Assembly: GCA_020636435.1 (NCBI GenBank)
Contig: JACJXX010000001.1
Coordinates: 2,373,001-2,437,000 of the forward strand
Source of the DNA: Lewinellaceae bacterium
Lineage (GTDB): Bacteria; Bacteroidota; Bacteroidia; Chitinophagales; Saprospiraceae
Direction of reading: 5' to 3'
Length of the DNA: 64,000 bases
The translations under genes and the position numbers were made by a program. Below, piece after piece: positions 50,413 to 60,200 of this stretch (position 1 is the first letter of the stretch; each line of letters begins with the position of its first letter). The notes under the pieces were generated by a model. It was not told the origin of the DNA and searched no databases. It worked only from the letters and a program-made list of their open reading frames with translations.

Positions 50413-51570
50413 CTACCCCACCCTCATCATCACCAACAAACTCCGGAAAAAACCGGTAAAGATCACCTGAATGCCCAGGATGAGCGAGATCAGCCCCGGG
50501 ATGACGATGCGCAGGGTGTGGGAAGGCGCCAGGTCGCCGTAGTCGGCGTTCTGCCAGATCAGGTAGCTCCGGACGGAAAGCCCCAGGCCTGCCATAATAA
50601 GCAAAAACCCTACGGCGATGCTGCGCTCCAGGCTGAAGATTTTTTCAAATCTCCGCAGGCGGGCGCTTTTCGGCAACAACCCGGCCTGCACCCCGTAGGT
50701 TTTGGAAAGCAGATAGAAGGAAATCAACTGAAAACCGATGATGACGCTGCCGGCGGCGTAGAGCAGGGTGTGTATGTCCAGCCGGACGGCATTGAAGTAG
50801 ATCGGGTTGATGATGAGGGCTATAGAAAGGATACTGCCCAGCACCATAAATACCAGGCCCGGATAGAAAAACATCCAGCGAGGGCTGTAGATCAGCAGGA
50901 AGCGGAGGTGGCGCCAGCCGTCGCGCCAGGTATTGAGGTGGGGCGGGCGCGAGCGGCCGTCGGGCGAGAGGGTCGTCGGCACTTCGGCGATTTTTAGGCC
51001 GCTCAGGGCGGATTTGACGACCATCTCGGAGGCGAACTCCATGCCGGGCGTATTCAGGCCGATGGCCAGGATGCTGTCCCGGCGAAAGCCGCGCAGCCCG
51101 CAGTGAAAGTCGCTGATACCGATCCGGAAAAAGAGGCGGCCGATGAAGGTCAGCACCGGGTTGCCCAAATAGCGGTGCAGGAAAGGCATGGCGCCCTTTT
51201 CGATGCCCCCCTGAAAGCGGTTGCCCATCACCAGGTCGCAGCCTTCCCGAAGTTTGGAAACAAAGGGCATGAGGTTCAGGAAATCGTAACTATCGTCCGA
51301 ATCGCCCATAATGACGAATTCCCCTCTGGCGGCCCGGATGCCGCCCAAAAGGGCGCTGCCGTAGCCTTTCTCCTCCACGTCCACCACCCGGGCGCCCAGG
51401 CGGCGGGCAATGTCCCGCGACCGGTCCGTGCTGCCATTGTCAGCGATCAGCACTTCTCCCCCGACCTGGTTTTCCTCCAGGAAGGACATCGCCTTCCGGA
51501 TGCAGATGCCAATGGTTTCTTCTTCGTTCAGGCAGGGCATGAGTATGGTCAGTTCTACTTTCTCTTTCAT
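50413..51570 (-). CDS. Family 2 glycosyltransferase, dolichyl/polyprenyl-phosphate sugar synthase type
   Basis: 385 residues. The GT-A domain (1-240) shows LTILMPCLNEEETIGICIRK, VLIADNGSTDRSRDIA, the acidic motif in FVIMGDSDDSYDFLNLMP, and DFHCGLRGFRRDSILAI. Four membrane segments follow (about 250-385: FYPGLVFMVLGSILSIALII, SVIIGFQLISFYLLSK and so on). It probably makes a polyprenyl-phosphate sugar for GT-C enzymes such as the neighbours. Its start overlaps the end of the upstream membrane-protein gene by four bases, so the two are coupled. Confidence 0.85.
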   Translation of the reverse strand: MKEKVELTILMPCLNEEETIGICIRKAMSFLEENQVGGEVLIADNGSTDRSRDIARRLGARVVDVEEKGYGSALLGGIRAARGEFVIMGDSDDSYDFLNLMPFVSKLREGCDLVMGNRFQGGIEKGAMPFLHRYLGNPVLTFIGRLFFRIGISDFHCGLRGFRRDSILAIGLNTPGMEFASEMVVKSALSGLKIAEVPTTLSPDGRSRPPHLNTWRDGWRHLRFLLIYSPRWMFFYPGLVFMVLGSILSIALIINPIYFNAVRLDIHTLLYAAGSVIIGFQLISFYLLSKTYGVQAGLLPKSARLRRFEKIFSLERSIAVGFLLIMAGLGLSVRSYLIWQNADYGDLAPSHTLRIVIPGLISLILGIQVIFTGFFRSLLVMMRVG

Positions 51571-52925
51571 GAGGAATGTTCTTCTTTAACCTCCCATCGC
51601 TCCCACAGGCGCTGGAACCAGGAATACCGCGTGGCCAATGCGAATAAGGGCAAAAGGATCAGCCACATTACTCTCGACTGGTACCGGGGAAATACGCCGG
51701 AGAGAGCGGCGAAAACCATGGCATTGGCAACCAGGCAAACCAGAAAGAACCCAACCAGCATCTTCTGCGGCAGGGGCACGCGCCTGGACAGCAGCAACAG
51801 TATGGAAATGAACAGCCCGCCCAGCAAGGCCACCCGCTGCACGTAGTTGAGCAGGCTGAAATCCAGCTTTTCGAAGCTTTGCCTGGAGCCCAGGTACCGG
51901 CGCCATTGTTCCGGAAATCGCCACTTTATGGTTTCGAAAGGGCTGGAGCCTTCCAATTCAGGAGCCGTAGTATCTCCCACGTCGAAGCTGAAGAAAAGCT
52001 CCAGGCTGGTTTCCAGGCTGCGCGCCAGGATAATCCGCAGATACTGCCAGTCGGAAAAAACCTCTCCGAAAATGGCCTGATATTCCTCCTTGTTTTCCAT
52101 CCAGCCGCCCGTTTTGTAGAGGGGGCTTTCCTGATTCCAGATGAAGTTCCGGGGTATGTCGTCCTTGTATTCACATAAGCGGTATCCTTTCTCCGGGCAA
52201 ACATTGTCCAGGTATTCCTCGATGACCCCCCACTGGATCAGCCGCTGCATCATGAAGACGTGGCCGCCCTTGGAGAGCCCGAATGATTCGCCCATCATCC
52301 AGTTGGTGGCAGGTATCAGCAGTGCGGACAGCAGCACGATGCCCCAACTGAGCAGCAGCGGGCGGAGTTGCATGAGCCGTTGCTTTCGAAATACGATGTA
52401 CAGAACAGCCATTGCCGCCAGGATCAGGAAAGCCGTAAAAAGGTGCGCGTAGTGCACCGCCATGCTGAAGAACAGAATGATGCCGATGAGGATTTGGTCG
52501 CGAACTTTCAGGCCAGGCGCCAGCAGCAACAGCCCCAGGCTCAGGATCATTATGGGTGCAAAGACGTCGGGGATCAGGGTGCTGACGTGAACGGACAAGC
52601 CCGTGAACAGAGTGCAGAAAAAAACAAAGCCCAAATAGAGGGCGGGCCGGTACCGGGCTTCCACAAAATGGCGGAAGAAATAGTACAGCAGCAAAGCAAG
52701 GAGGAGGCTCTGCCCCAGGACAGGCAACCAAAGGCTCTCCGCCAGGCTGACGTGCCGCAGGAACCAGCCGTAGAAGATGGGGCGGTCGATCGGCACATAG
52801 TTGTCGAAACCCGAACTGATGTAGGTGCCCGTATCCGGGAACACCAGCGGGAAATTATTGTAGAAGCCCATAAAACAGGCGACGACACCGGCGATGAGGA
52901 TCAAAAGAAAGCTTCGCAATTTCAC
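51567..52925 (-). CDS. Polytopic membrane protein, possible GT-C-like enzyme
   Basis: 452 residues with about 10-11 membrane segments. After the first segment (MKLRSFLLILIAGVVACFMG) a periplasmic loop reads NFPLVFPDTGTYISSGFDNY, with acidic residues as in GT-C loops, then FYGWFLRHVSLAESLWLPVL. A long soluble insert (about 245-330, YLDNVCPEKGYRLCEYKDD) lies mid-protein. It is coupled (ATGA overlap) to the polyprenyl glycosyltransferase gene, which suggests use of that product. The family is not firmly identified. Confidence 0.6.
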   Translation of the reverse strand: MKLRSFLLILIAGVVACFMGFYNNFPLVFPDTGTYISSGFDNYVPIDRPIFYGWFLRHVSLAESLWLPVLGQSLLLALLLYYFFRHFVEARYRPALYLGFVFFCTLFTGLSVHVSTLIPDVFAPIMILSLGLLLLAPGLKVRDQILIGIILFFSMAVHYAHLFTAFLILAAMAVLYIVFRKQRLMQLRPLLLSWGIVLLSALLIPATNWMMGESFGLSKGGHVFMMQRLIQWGVIEEYLDNVCPEKGYRLCEYKDDIPRNFIWNQESPLYKTGGWMENKEEYQAIFGEVFSDWQYLRIILARSLETSLELFFSFDVGDTTAPELEGSSPFETIKWRFPEQWRRYLGSRQSFEKLDFSLLNYVQRVALLGGLFISILLLLSRRVPLPQKMLVGFFLVCLVANAMVFAALSGVFPRYQSRVMWLILLPLFALATRYSWFQRLWERWEVKEEHSS

Positions 52926-53020
52926 TTTCCGTTATTTTGGCAACAAAAATAGGGCTTTTCGGGAAGGGGGATAATTATTGGCGGATTAAATGATATTCCG
53001 GGCAATTGGCCTAAATACTG

Positions 53021-53028
53021 TAATTTTG
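53021..53028 (+). promoter_or_regulatory. Candidate -7 box for the GT39-like gene
   Basis: TAATTTTG at 53021-53028 fits TAnnTTTG. It lies 37 bp before the ATG at 53065 and inside any longer reading frame, which supports the downstream start. Confidence 0.4.
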
Positions 53029-53064
53029 CTCCAACTAAAAGAACAGATCAAACCCTGTCTGCCC

Positions 53065-54546
53065 ATGCTCCGTCATCAACGCCTGCTAACGCTCTGTCTT
53101 GCCCTGCTGCTCGGGGCGCTGCTGGCCTATACTTCTTACCGGGCCGCTACCCTGTCGATGACCCACGATGAAAGCGCTTCCTACAACTGGTTTCGCGACA
53201 CGAATATTTTCACCTGTTTTTATTCCAAAGATTGCTGGTACAACGCCAACAACCACCTGCTCAACACCTGGGGCTGGCAGCAGACCGTCCGCCTGTTGGG
53301 GGTGAGCGAATGGACGGTGCGGCTGCCCAACCTGCTGGCGCACCTGCTGTATCTGCTCTGCTCATTGGCAGTGGTGCGTTCTGTCGCCGATCGGTTCTGG
53401 GTGGGGCTGGCCGGCTTTGCTTTTATCAATTTCAACCCCTACCTGCTGGAGTTCTTCGGCCTGGCTCGTGGCTACGGCCTGGTTGCCGGGCTGAGCATGG
53501 CGAGCATGTGCGCTCTTTTTGTTTTTCTGCGCAACAACCGCTGGCCGGCCCTGTTGGCCAGTTACCTGCTGGCGGCCCTGGCGGCGCTGGCCAATTTCGT
53601 AGCGCTCAACTACCTGGCCAGCCTGTGGGGCGCGGTATTTTTGCTGAGCCTGTTTCGGCAGGGCACATCGCCCGGCAGGATCGGCTTCCAGTGGCGGCGG
53701 CAGCTTTGGATGAATGCCATTCCGCTGGGAATCAGCATCATACTGGCTGCTTTGCTCTACCGCCCCATCCGGTTTCTGCAGGAAACTGGCGATTTCGACA
53801 GCTACGGGACGTCGAGCTTTGCGGCAGCCTTCCGCTCGGTGGTGGAGAACAGCCTTTATGGGGTCAATTACTTTGGCGAAAACACCATTTCCGCTTTCAC
53901 TTTACTCTACGCCGTCGCTGTCATTCCCGCTCTCGTTGGCGCCTTCTGGTTCTTTTTCCGGGCGCCGGAGCAAAGCTGGCGGCAGCAGTACCTGGCTACG
54001 GCCCTGCTCTTCCTGCTGAGCTGCCTGGCAATGACGGCACAGCACCACCTTCTCGGCTCCAACTTCCTGGAAGGCCGCAAAGCGCTCCTCTTTATTACCT
54101 TGTCCGGCCTGCTCTTCTTCTTCCTGCTGCACGGCCTGGCGGAAGAATATTTCAATACCAGCATCATTGGAGCTGCCGCCTTGCTGCTCCTGGGCTATCA
54201 CCTCTCCCGGGCCGGCAATGTGGAATATTCCCGGGAGTGGTGGTACGACAAGAATACAAAGGAAATGGCGCTGTACCTCGACTCCATCGTTCCGCCCGGG
54301 CGGGCGCCCGTCTCACTCGGCGTTGCGGATATTTTCCAGCCCACCGCTTCTTTCTACCAGAAAGCCCTGGAGTTGAACTCCTTTGCCGACCCGCAATACC
54401 ACGGCGAAATCTATGCCGATGGCCGCTACGATTTCTACTTTGTTTCTGACCATCAGATTCCTCAGCTGGAAGAAAAATATACGCTGGAAAAAAGCTTCGA
54501 ATGGGGAAGGTCGTTGCTGCGGCGGAAGGGCCTTGAATTAAAATAA
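53065..54546 (+). CDS. GT39-like membrane glycosyltransferase
   Basis: 493 residues from the ATG at 53065 (MLRHQRLLTLCLALLLG). About 11-12 membrane segments. The first periplasmic loop contains SMTHDESASYNWFRD, matching the H-D-E motif of GT39/ArnT-type enzymes that use lipid-linked sugars. The following ANNHLLNTWGWQQTVRLLG and SEWTVRLPNLLAHLLYL are typical of the same group. The last 90 residues are soluble (IVPPGRAPVSLGVADIFQPT, YHGEIYADGRYDFYFVSDHQ). It probably transfers a sugar to lipid or protein at the periplasmic face. It is divergent from the paired membrane-protein/GT2 operon. Confidence 0.7.
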   Translation: MLRHQRLLTLCLALLLGALLAYTSYRAATLSMTHDESASYNWFRDTNIFTCFYSKDCWYNANNHLLNTWGWQQTVRLLGVSEWTVRLPNLLAHLLYLLCSLAVVRSVADRFWVGLAGFAFINFNPYLLEFFGLARGYGLVAGLSMASMCALFVFLRNNRWPALLASYLLAALAALANFVALNYLASLWGAVFLLSLFRQGTSPGRIGFQWRRQLWMNAIPLGISIILAALLYRPIRFLQETGDFDSYGTSSFAAAFRSVVENSLYGVNYFGENTISAFTLLYAVAVIPALVGAFWFFFRAPEQSWRQQYLATALLFLLSCLAMTAQHHLLGSNFLEGRKALLFITLSGLLFFFLLHGLAEEYFNTSIIGAAALLLLGYHLSRAGNVEYSREWWYDKNTKEMALYLDSIVPPGRAPVSLGVADIFQPTASFYQKALELNSFADPQYHGEIYADGRYDFYFVSDHQIPQLEEKYTLEKSFEWGRSLLRRKGLELK

Positions 54547-54559
54547 CGGAAATTCAAAT

Positions 54560-55537
54560 TCATTGCAATTCCTTTATCCATCGGATCAAATCGGATGCAA
54601 ACCCTTTGTGCAGGGCCGCCTGATCGGACTGGTACATAGCATGTCCGGTGTCATAAACATGAATCTCATAATCCTTCTTTTGCCGTTCGGCAAAAATGGA
54701 TTGCAGCAAGTAGACGCTTCGCCAGACCGGCACATTATCCTGTTCATCCCTGGCGCCATAGGCGACGAATACCGGCTGCTCCACCTTTGCCCAATACGGC
54801 AGGGGATCGGCATCAAAATTGAGGCGTATCCAGTCCCATACCCAACTGTCTTTTTCGCGGGGAAAGGTGCGGGCGTAGTCTGCCCAGCCAGATGCTTCCA
54901 GTTGCTGGTACCGGGCTTCCAGCGGTGCCCAGTCTCCGGTTTTAATGTATTGTTTCATCAAAACGTGCAGTTCCAGCACTTCTTTGACCTGCTCCGGCGA
55001 CAAGCCTTCCTGCAGGCTGGTGTTGGCCACCTCGTGGATAATCAGCTCTTCGAAGGGAACAGCGGAACCCACGACATCGATGGCAAAGGCCACGGCCTCT
55101 TCCTGGCTGGCTGCGATGGGAACGATGGCGCCGCCCTGGCTGAGCCCCATGACGCCCACTTTTTTAAGGCCGTACTTATTTTTAAGGAACCGGGCGGAAG
55201 CCGCTGCATCCCCGGCCAGATCTTCAAATGAGGCCTTCTTCCAATCTCCCCGGGACTTCCCCACGCCTCTTTTGTCGGGTAGCAAGGCGTAGATGCCGTG
55301 CTCCGCCAGCAGTTCGGCAAAGGAACGCGCCCAGCTGTTGTCCGTGCCGCTGGGCCCGGATCCCTGAATGATGGCGACGCCGACACCTTGCCCGGCAGGC
55401 AAAGCGGGAATGAATACTTCCCCATATAACTCAAGAGTGTCATTGAAAAAGGCGGCGCCGATGGTATGGTAGCCTTGAGGAAAGGAGTAGAATTGGATAG
55501 TGAGCATAAAACAGGCAAGAGCATATAGTCGATTCAT
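54560..55537 (-). CDS. Secreted alpha/beta hydrolase
   Basis: 325 residues from the ATG at 55537, which gives a signal peptide (MNRLYALACFMLTIQFYSFP). The fold is clear: IIQGSGPSGTDNSWARSFAE as the oxyanion region, YALLPDKRGVGKSRGD, the nucleophile elbow GVMGLSQGGAIVP, the acid in FVAYGARDEQDN, and the histidine in VYDTGHAMYQ. The helical lid spans about 175-235. Members of this group cleave esters or peptides; the substrate is unknown. It is convergent with the GT39-like gene with 13 bp between. Confidence 0.82.
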   Translation of the reverse strand: MNRLYALACFMLTIQFYSFPQGYHTIGAAFFNDTLELYGEVFIPALPAGQGVGVAIIQGSGPSGTDNSWARSFAELLAEHGIYALLPDKRGVGKSRGDWKKASFEDLAGDAAASARFLKNKYGLKKVGVMGLSQGGAIVPIAASQEEAVAFAIDVVGSAVPFEELIIHEVANTSLQEGLSPEQVKEVLELHVLMKQYIKTGDWAPLEARYQQLEASGWADYARTFPREKDSWVWDWIRLNFDADPLPYWAKVEQPVFVAYGARDEQDNVPVWRSVYLLQSIFAERQKKDYEIHVYDTGHAMYQSDQAALHKGFASDLIRWIKELQ

Positions 55538-55609
55538 GATAACGGGTGGTTTCCAATGAGGTAAAGAAGTCAGAGAAATGACGAAGCAGGCAGGAAAAAG
55601 TTGCAAGTA

Positions 55610-56023
55610 TCAGGAGAACGGGCTTTGAATACGCACCCCAGCCAACTCGGCGCCGTGCTGAAGATCCTCCGTAAGCACAGTATGGCAAAACGCGCTTTTT
55701 GCTGCCGCAAGGATCAGGCTGTCCCAAAAAAAAAGCTGATGCAGCACATGGATGTCAATCGCATTCTTAATCAATTGGGCATCAATTGCCACCACTTCAA
55801 AAAATGCCAGGTCGTCAATAATTGCCTTAACTTCAAGTGGAGGTTGTTGGAACTTGCCGATCATCACAGCTGTAAATTCTTTTAGCACCTGGGTGCTAAT
55901 AACGAATTCAGCCTCCCCTTTTGCTTCCCCGAGCAATGCAAGGCATTTTCGTTGCTTCTCCGGCTCGTCCTGGCTGAAACAGTAAACGAGAAAATTAGTG
56001 TCAAGAAAATACTTTCCGGTCAT
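55610..56023 (-). CDS. vapC: VapC-type PIN-domain toxin
   Basis: 137 residues. The four acidic residues of the PIN active site are present: D8 in YFLDTNFLVY, E49 in VLKEF, D101 in FFWDSLILAA and D120 in LTEDLQHG. VapC proteins are magnesium-dependent ribonucleases that cut tRNA or rRNA when free of antitoxin. The start codon lies 23 bp inside the end of the upstream antitoxin gene in another frame, the usual arrangement. All catalytic residues look intact. Confidence 0.9.
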   Translation of the reverse strand: MTGKYFLDTNFLVYCFSQDEPEKQRKCLALLGEAKGEAEFVISTQVLKEFTAVMIGKFQQPPLEVKAIIDDLAFFEVVAIDAQLIKNAIDIHVLHQLFFWDSLILAAAKSAFCHTVLTEDLQHGAELAGVRIQSPFS

Positions 56024-56237
56024 AGATATCAGCTCTATTCCACTTCCAATCTTTTGTTTTTATCGAAAGGCTTTGGGTATGGGCTAACAGCTTCTGCACT
56101 GGATCATTTTCCTCCGGATTTACCTGGCGCTTTAGTAGCATCCTGATCAACTCATTCAGGCTGGTGCCGTGTTGCTGAGCGTATTTCCGGCTCCTGCTCA
56201 ACAGATCCTCTGGCAACGATAAGGTTACGTTTTTCAT
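56001..56237 (-). CDS. vapB: VapB-type antitoxin (ribbon-helix-helix)
   Basis: 78 residues from the ATG at 56237 (MKNVTLSLPEDLLSRSRKYA). The first 45 residues are a ribbon-helix-helix DNA-binding domain (VTLSLPEDLL, then helices to LNELIRMLLKR). The C-terminal part (DWKWNRADIYDRKVF) would bind the toxin's active site. The gene overlaps vapC by 23 bp. It should neutralise VapC and repress the operon by binding the inverted repeat over the promoter at 56247-56272. Confidence 0.88.
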   Translation of the reverse strand: MKNVTLSLPEDLLSRSRKYAQQHGTSLNELIRMLLKRQVNPEENDPVQKLLAHTQSLSIKTKDWKWNRADIYDRKVFS

Positions 56238-56246
56238 TTCACACAG

Positions 56247-56287
56247 TTTATGTGCGCAAATATACACATAAATTTATTGAAGGTCAA
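56247..56287 (-). promoter_or_regulatory. vapBC promoter with overlapping operator
   Basis: On the minus strand TTG (56287-56285), a 20-bp spacer and TATATTTG (56264-56257) match the Bacteroidota promoter. Perfect 8-bp arms, tttatgtg at 56247-56254 and cacataaa at 56265-56272, flank the -7 box with a 10-bp spacer. This is a good site for VapB. Confidence 0.65.
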
Positions 56288-57031
56288 CAGTCAGCACCAG
56301 CCTACATGATTATTCTGCAAAAACCAACGACCCCACTTTTTATTAGGCCCAAAATATTTTTTAAAATATTATCCCCGGTAAATTTGCCCCTTCGTGGAAT
56401 TTTATATAAATTTATGCCAGTGATTATTTAACGAGGTGATGTCCTTTGTTCTAGATTGCCGGCCATTTCCCATCTGTGTTTTCATTCTGGGAAATTGCAT
56501 CTGAAGTCCCATCTAACCGTCTCAGGATGGCTCATGTCGTCCTAAAGAATGAAAGCTCCATCGGCCTGGCTTCTTAACATATTATGGACAGAACCTGCAA
56601 ACCAATTTGCCTATGAGTCCACCGTACCATCTATCGGCAAAGGTTAATTTTCCTTTGCCGCAAAAAACAGCACATTTAGTGGATTTCGCTCGTATTTAAT
56701 CAAAGGTGCTTTTCCGGAAATAAATGGAAAATAGCGCAACAAGAAATTGATACAAAAAATATCGAGAATTGCCCTCCAAGAGCTTCGTGAGGCACAGGTA
56801 AATCTGCTGAATGAAGAAAAAAAATGAAAAAGTCAGCCTTGACATGCAGGGCTGGCTTTTTTGCTGTTTTATTCCCGAAATATAGTATGCTTTTTAAACC
56901 GCACAAAACAAGCGCTTTCTAACTACCCCTTCTCAGGTATACAAACACATTGAACAGCTCTGGATTCGGTTGGAGGGCCATAGCCTTTTCTATAGCCGAA
57001 ACATTTCATTAACCTCAAATTGATCCCTCTT
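56288..57031. other. Long gap without a clear gene; possible small transcript
   Basis: About 740 bp. Very AT-rich at 56340-56430. Frames on both strands are short and unlike known families. A terminator-like hairpin at 56831-56862 suggests that something upstream of it on the plus strand is transcribed, but no small RNA family is recognised. A promoter for the M43 gene should lie near 56880-57030. Confidence 0.4.
56831..56862 (+). terminator. Intrinsic terminator in the long gap
   Basis: agtcagcc (56831-56838) pairs with ggctggct (56850-56857), with one G-T type mismatch, followed by six T. No annotated plus-strand gene ends here, so it may end a small RNA. Confidence 0.55.
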
Positions 57032-57286
57032 ATGAAGAACCTGAAAAACTTTTCTTCCGAAGCTTTGAAGAGCTGTTTTCTATGCCTGTTCGTTTTGATG
57101 AACCTCCAACTTACCTTTGCCCAAAGTGAACCTTGTGGGTTTGATGCGGCATTACAGATGATGCTTCAACAAGATTCTGATTACCAAAATAGAATTGAGT
57201 CATTTGAACAAAATTACGAACAAAATTTTGAATATCAAGGGGGGAGGGGATTACGAAATTCCGGTGATAGTGCATATAATGCATAA
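57032..57286 (+). CDS. Signal-peptide part of the M43 peptidase, out of frame
   Basis: 84 codons from the ATG at 57032. MKNLKNFSSEALKSCFLCLF...TFAQ is a signal peptide, and the next 40 residues (CGFDAALQMMLQQDSDY) look like the propeptide start. After the G-rich run at 57239-57249 this frame turns to nonsense and stops at 57286, while the +1 frame continues as the peptidase. It is the detached N-terminus of the following gene. Confidence 0.75.
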   Translation: MKNLKNFSSEALKSCFLCLFVLMNLQLTFAQSEPCGFDAALQMMLQQDSDYQNRIESFEQNYEQNFEYQGGRGLRNSGDSAYNA

Positions 57287-60200
57287 CAACGGGCCTGAAA
57301 ACATCAGCGACAGCCAGGTGATCCAAGCCATCAGCCAGGCCAATGATCAATTCGCCGGCCTGGAGGGCGGGTTCAACACCAACATCAAATTCCGGCTGGC
57401 GGGGATTGACCCGAATGGCAACTGCACCAACGGCATCATAAGGGTGCAAACGCCTAACCCCGATGTCAACAGGACCGACCCGGCATCTGATGCGGGCCTG
57501 AAAAATCTGAGCCGATGGCCAGCTGATAAATACCTGAATATTTGGATTGTTCGCTGCATATTGCCCGACAGCGACTGCTCGGACGACGTGAGAGTTGGTG
57601 GGTACGCCTATCTCCCTGTTGCCTCCGCCGATGTTGACGGAATCGTTATTGACTACAGAGACATGGGGTATACCGGAGCCGCATCGGGTAGCAATCGGAA
57701 TGTCCTGGCCCATGAAGCAGGGCATTACCTTTCCCTCTTACATGTCTGGGGAGCTGAGAGGGCACCAGATTTGTGTGTAACTAATTGCCACTCCCAAAGC
57801 GAATGCCTGACGTTGGGAGACCGAGTCTGTGACACTAACCCTGGTAAAGGCGCAATTTACAGCAATAACTGTGAACCTACCTATAATTCTTGTGAGGGGT
57901 GCCCGGATTGGGACCCAAGCCTGCCCTATCCGAAAGAAAACTATATGTCCTATACTTTCGCTTGCCATGACCGTTTTACCGAAGGCCAGGCAGAACGTAT
58001 GCATTTCGCTCTGGAAAACTACCGCAGCAATTTGTGGTCTTACGACAACAGAGCTTGCACCGGCTTGTTCGCCATATCCGGCAGCCAGTCTATCTATGCC
58101 GATGAAACCTGGACAACCACCAATTTGTACAACAATGGAGATATTACCATCACCGGCGACCTGTACATAGAGCCAGGCGCTACTCTAACAGTTGGTACCA
58201 ATGTAACGGTTCGTTTTTGTGGAAATGGAAAATTGATGGTCAAGCCCGACGCCACCCTGGTTCTGTACGGCACGCTTACTACTAGCTGCGGCAAACCCTG
58301 GAAAGGCGTCGAAGTATGGGGCGACAACTCCCAATCTCAATATTTAAATGGAGGCACTCGGGCGCAGGGCAGGCTCATCGGAAAGCCCGGCTCACGCATT
58401 GAAAATGCCGAAACTGGCGTGCAACTCTGGGGGCCTGAATTGACCCAGGCAGGAGGGCAAATCAATTGCAATGGAACGGAGTTCGAAAACAACCGGATCG
58501 CCGTCGATTTTGCGCCCTATAAAAACTTTTGGCCCTTTTCCTACCCGCCGGGTGAGCAGGGTAAACCCAGAAATTACTTTGGCATCCTCTTGGAATGCAC
58601 TTTTTCTACAAACAACCAGTATTCCAACCCCGAGCCTTTTTATGCCTTCGTCCGCATGGAAAGGGTCGAGAGCGTTCAAATTTCGGGTTGTACTTTTAAA
58701 AACAGCCAAAGCCCGGCCGGCGCAAGCTCGATCCGGGACTACGGCTATGGTATTTTTGCCATGGACGCCGGTTTTAAGGTCACTGCCGTTTGCGCCAACA
58801 GTGTTTCTCCCTGCGAGGACTATAATATTTCCTATTTTACCGGCCTGGGCTACGGCATTTTCACCGCAAATACCCTGCTTAGCCGGCCATTTACTGTGCA
58901 ACAGGCAGAATTCGAAAACTGCTTTATTGGGTTGTACGACAAAGGGGTAAGCGCAGGTACCATACTTTTCAACACCTTCAAATTGGGCAATGTGCCGGAC
59001 CCCGCCCTGGCTGACGACCAGATTGGGCTGTTATTCGAGAGCGGCATCTCGGGCTTCACTTTCGAAGAGAACAAATTTATTTACGCGCCAGGCAATTTTT
59101 CCAGTACCATCGGCACTTTGAGCAAAACCCTGGGCCGGTTCAACAACGTGGTCAGGAGAAACTTATATGGCGGCCTGGTTTATGGCAATGTCGCCAATGG
59201 GCAGAATGCCGATTTCGCTCCTCCTCCCAGAGGCCTCCATTACATTTGTAATATCAACCTGGGGGTAACGGATTTTGACTTCCTGATCGCCGACACGCCT
59301 GCGCCGTCAGATATTATCAGAAGAGCGCAGGGGCTGGTGGTATCTACTGACCCGCTGGATTACGCTCCCGCCGGCAACCGCTTTTCCTATGCGCCGGGCC
59401 TTACCGGCAGCGACTTCACCAATGCCGGCGGCCTCACTATTGAGTATTATTTCGACCCCATGGGGGCAAATGAGGAACCGATGGATATTAGCAGCGCTTT
59501 TGAGCCTATTCCATCATTTACTGAAAACGACTGCGCCATTAATTATTGCGCGCCGCCCTGTAAAAGCCCGGAGGAGATCGAGCTGGAAAAAGAGTTGTAC
59601 CACGAAAAAAAGGGAGAATACCAAACTGCCCTGGAGGAATACGATGAGGCCGTATCCTCCGGCGACCCCGAGCTTGCCGCTGAAAAAGCAGCCGAAGCGG
59701 GCTATTACCGCCGGAAAATGGACGAGCATGCCTACATGGTAACCGCCCACCTTCTGTATGACACCTTGCAGTTTGACCAGGATTCGCTGTATGCCTGGAT
59801 CGGCAACCTGGATAGCTACGAGGCGGACTTGTGGCTTGCCGGGGAGTACCTGGCTAAAGGAGAAACGGCAAGGGCGTTCCTCGTCCTGGACAATGCGCCC
59901 TCCAGGTTCTCCCTGACAGAAGAAGAAACGGATGACCTGAATGATATCCGGGATATTTTCACCATCCTGGCGGAAGAAGCGGTTCACAAGCTAGAGGCTG
60001 ATGCGATTGAAGATTTAGAAGCTATTGCCGAAACCGCCGGCATTTACGCTCCCGCCAAAGCACAGAACATTCTCGCGCTTCACGGCAGGCATTACCCTCC
60101 GGTATATTACCTGGAAGGGGAAGAAGCCGGTTTTCGCAGCCAGCATAGCCAGCTGGAAACGATCGCGCTGGCCGAAAGCCTAAAAACCCTGGCCGCCCGC

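Noticed and set aside
56700..56906. 68-codon minus-strand frame in the long gap
   Set aside because: It runs through a terminator hairpin and has no family similarity; probably chance.
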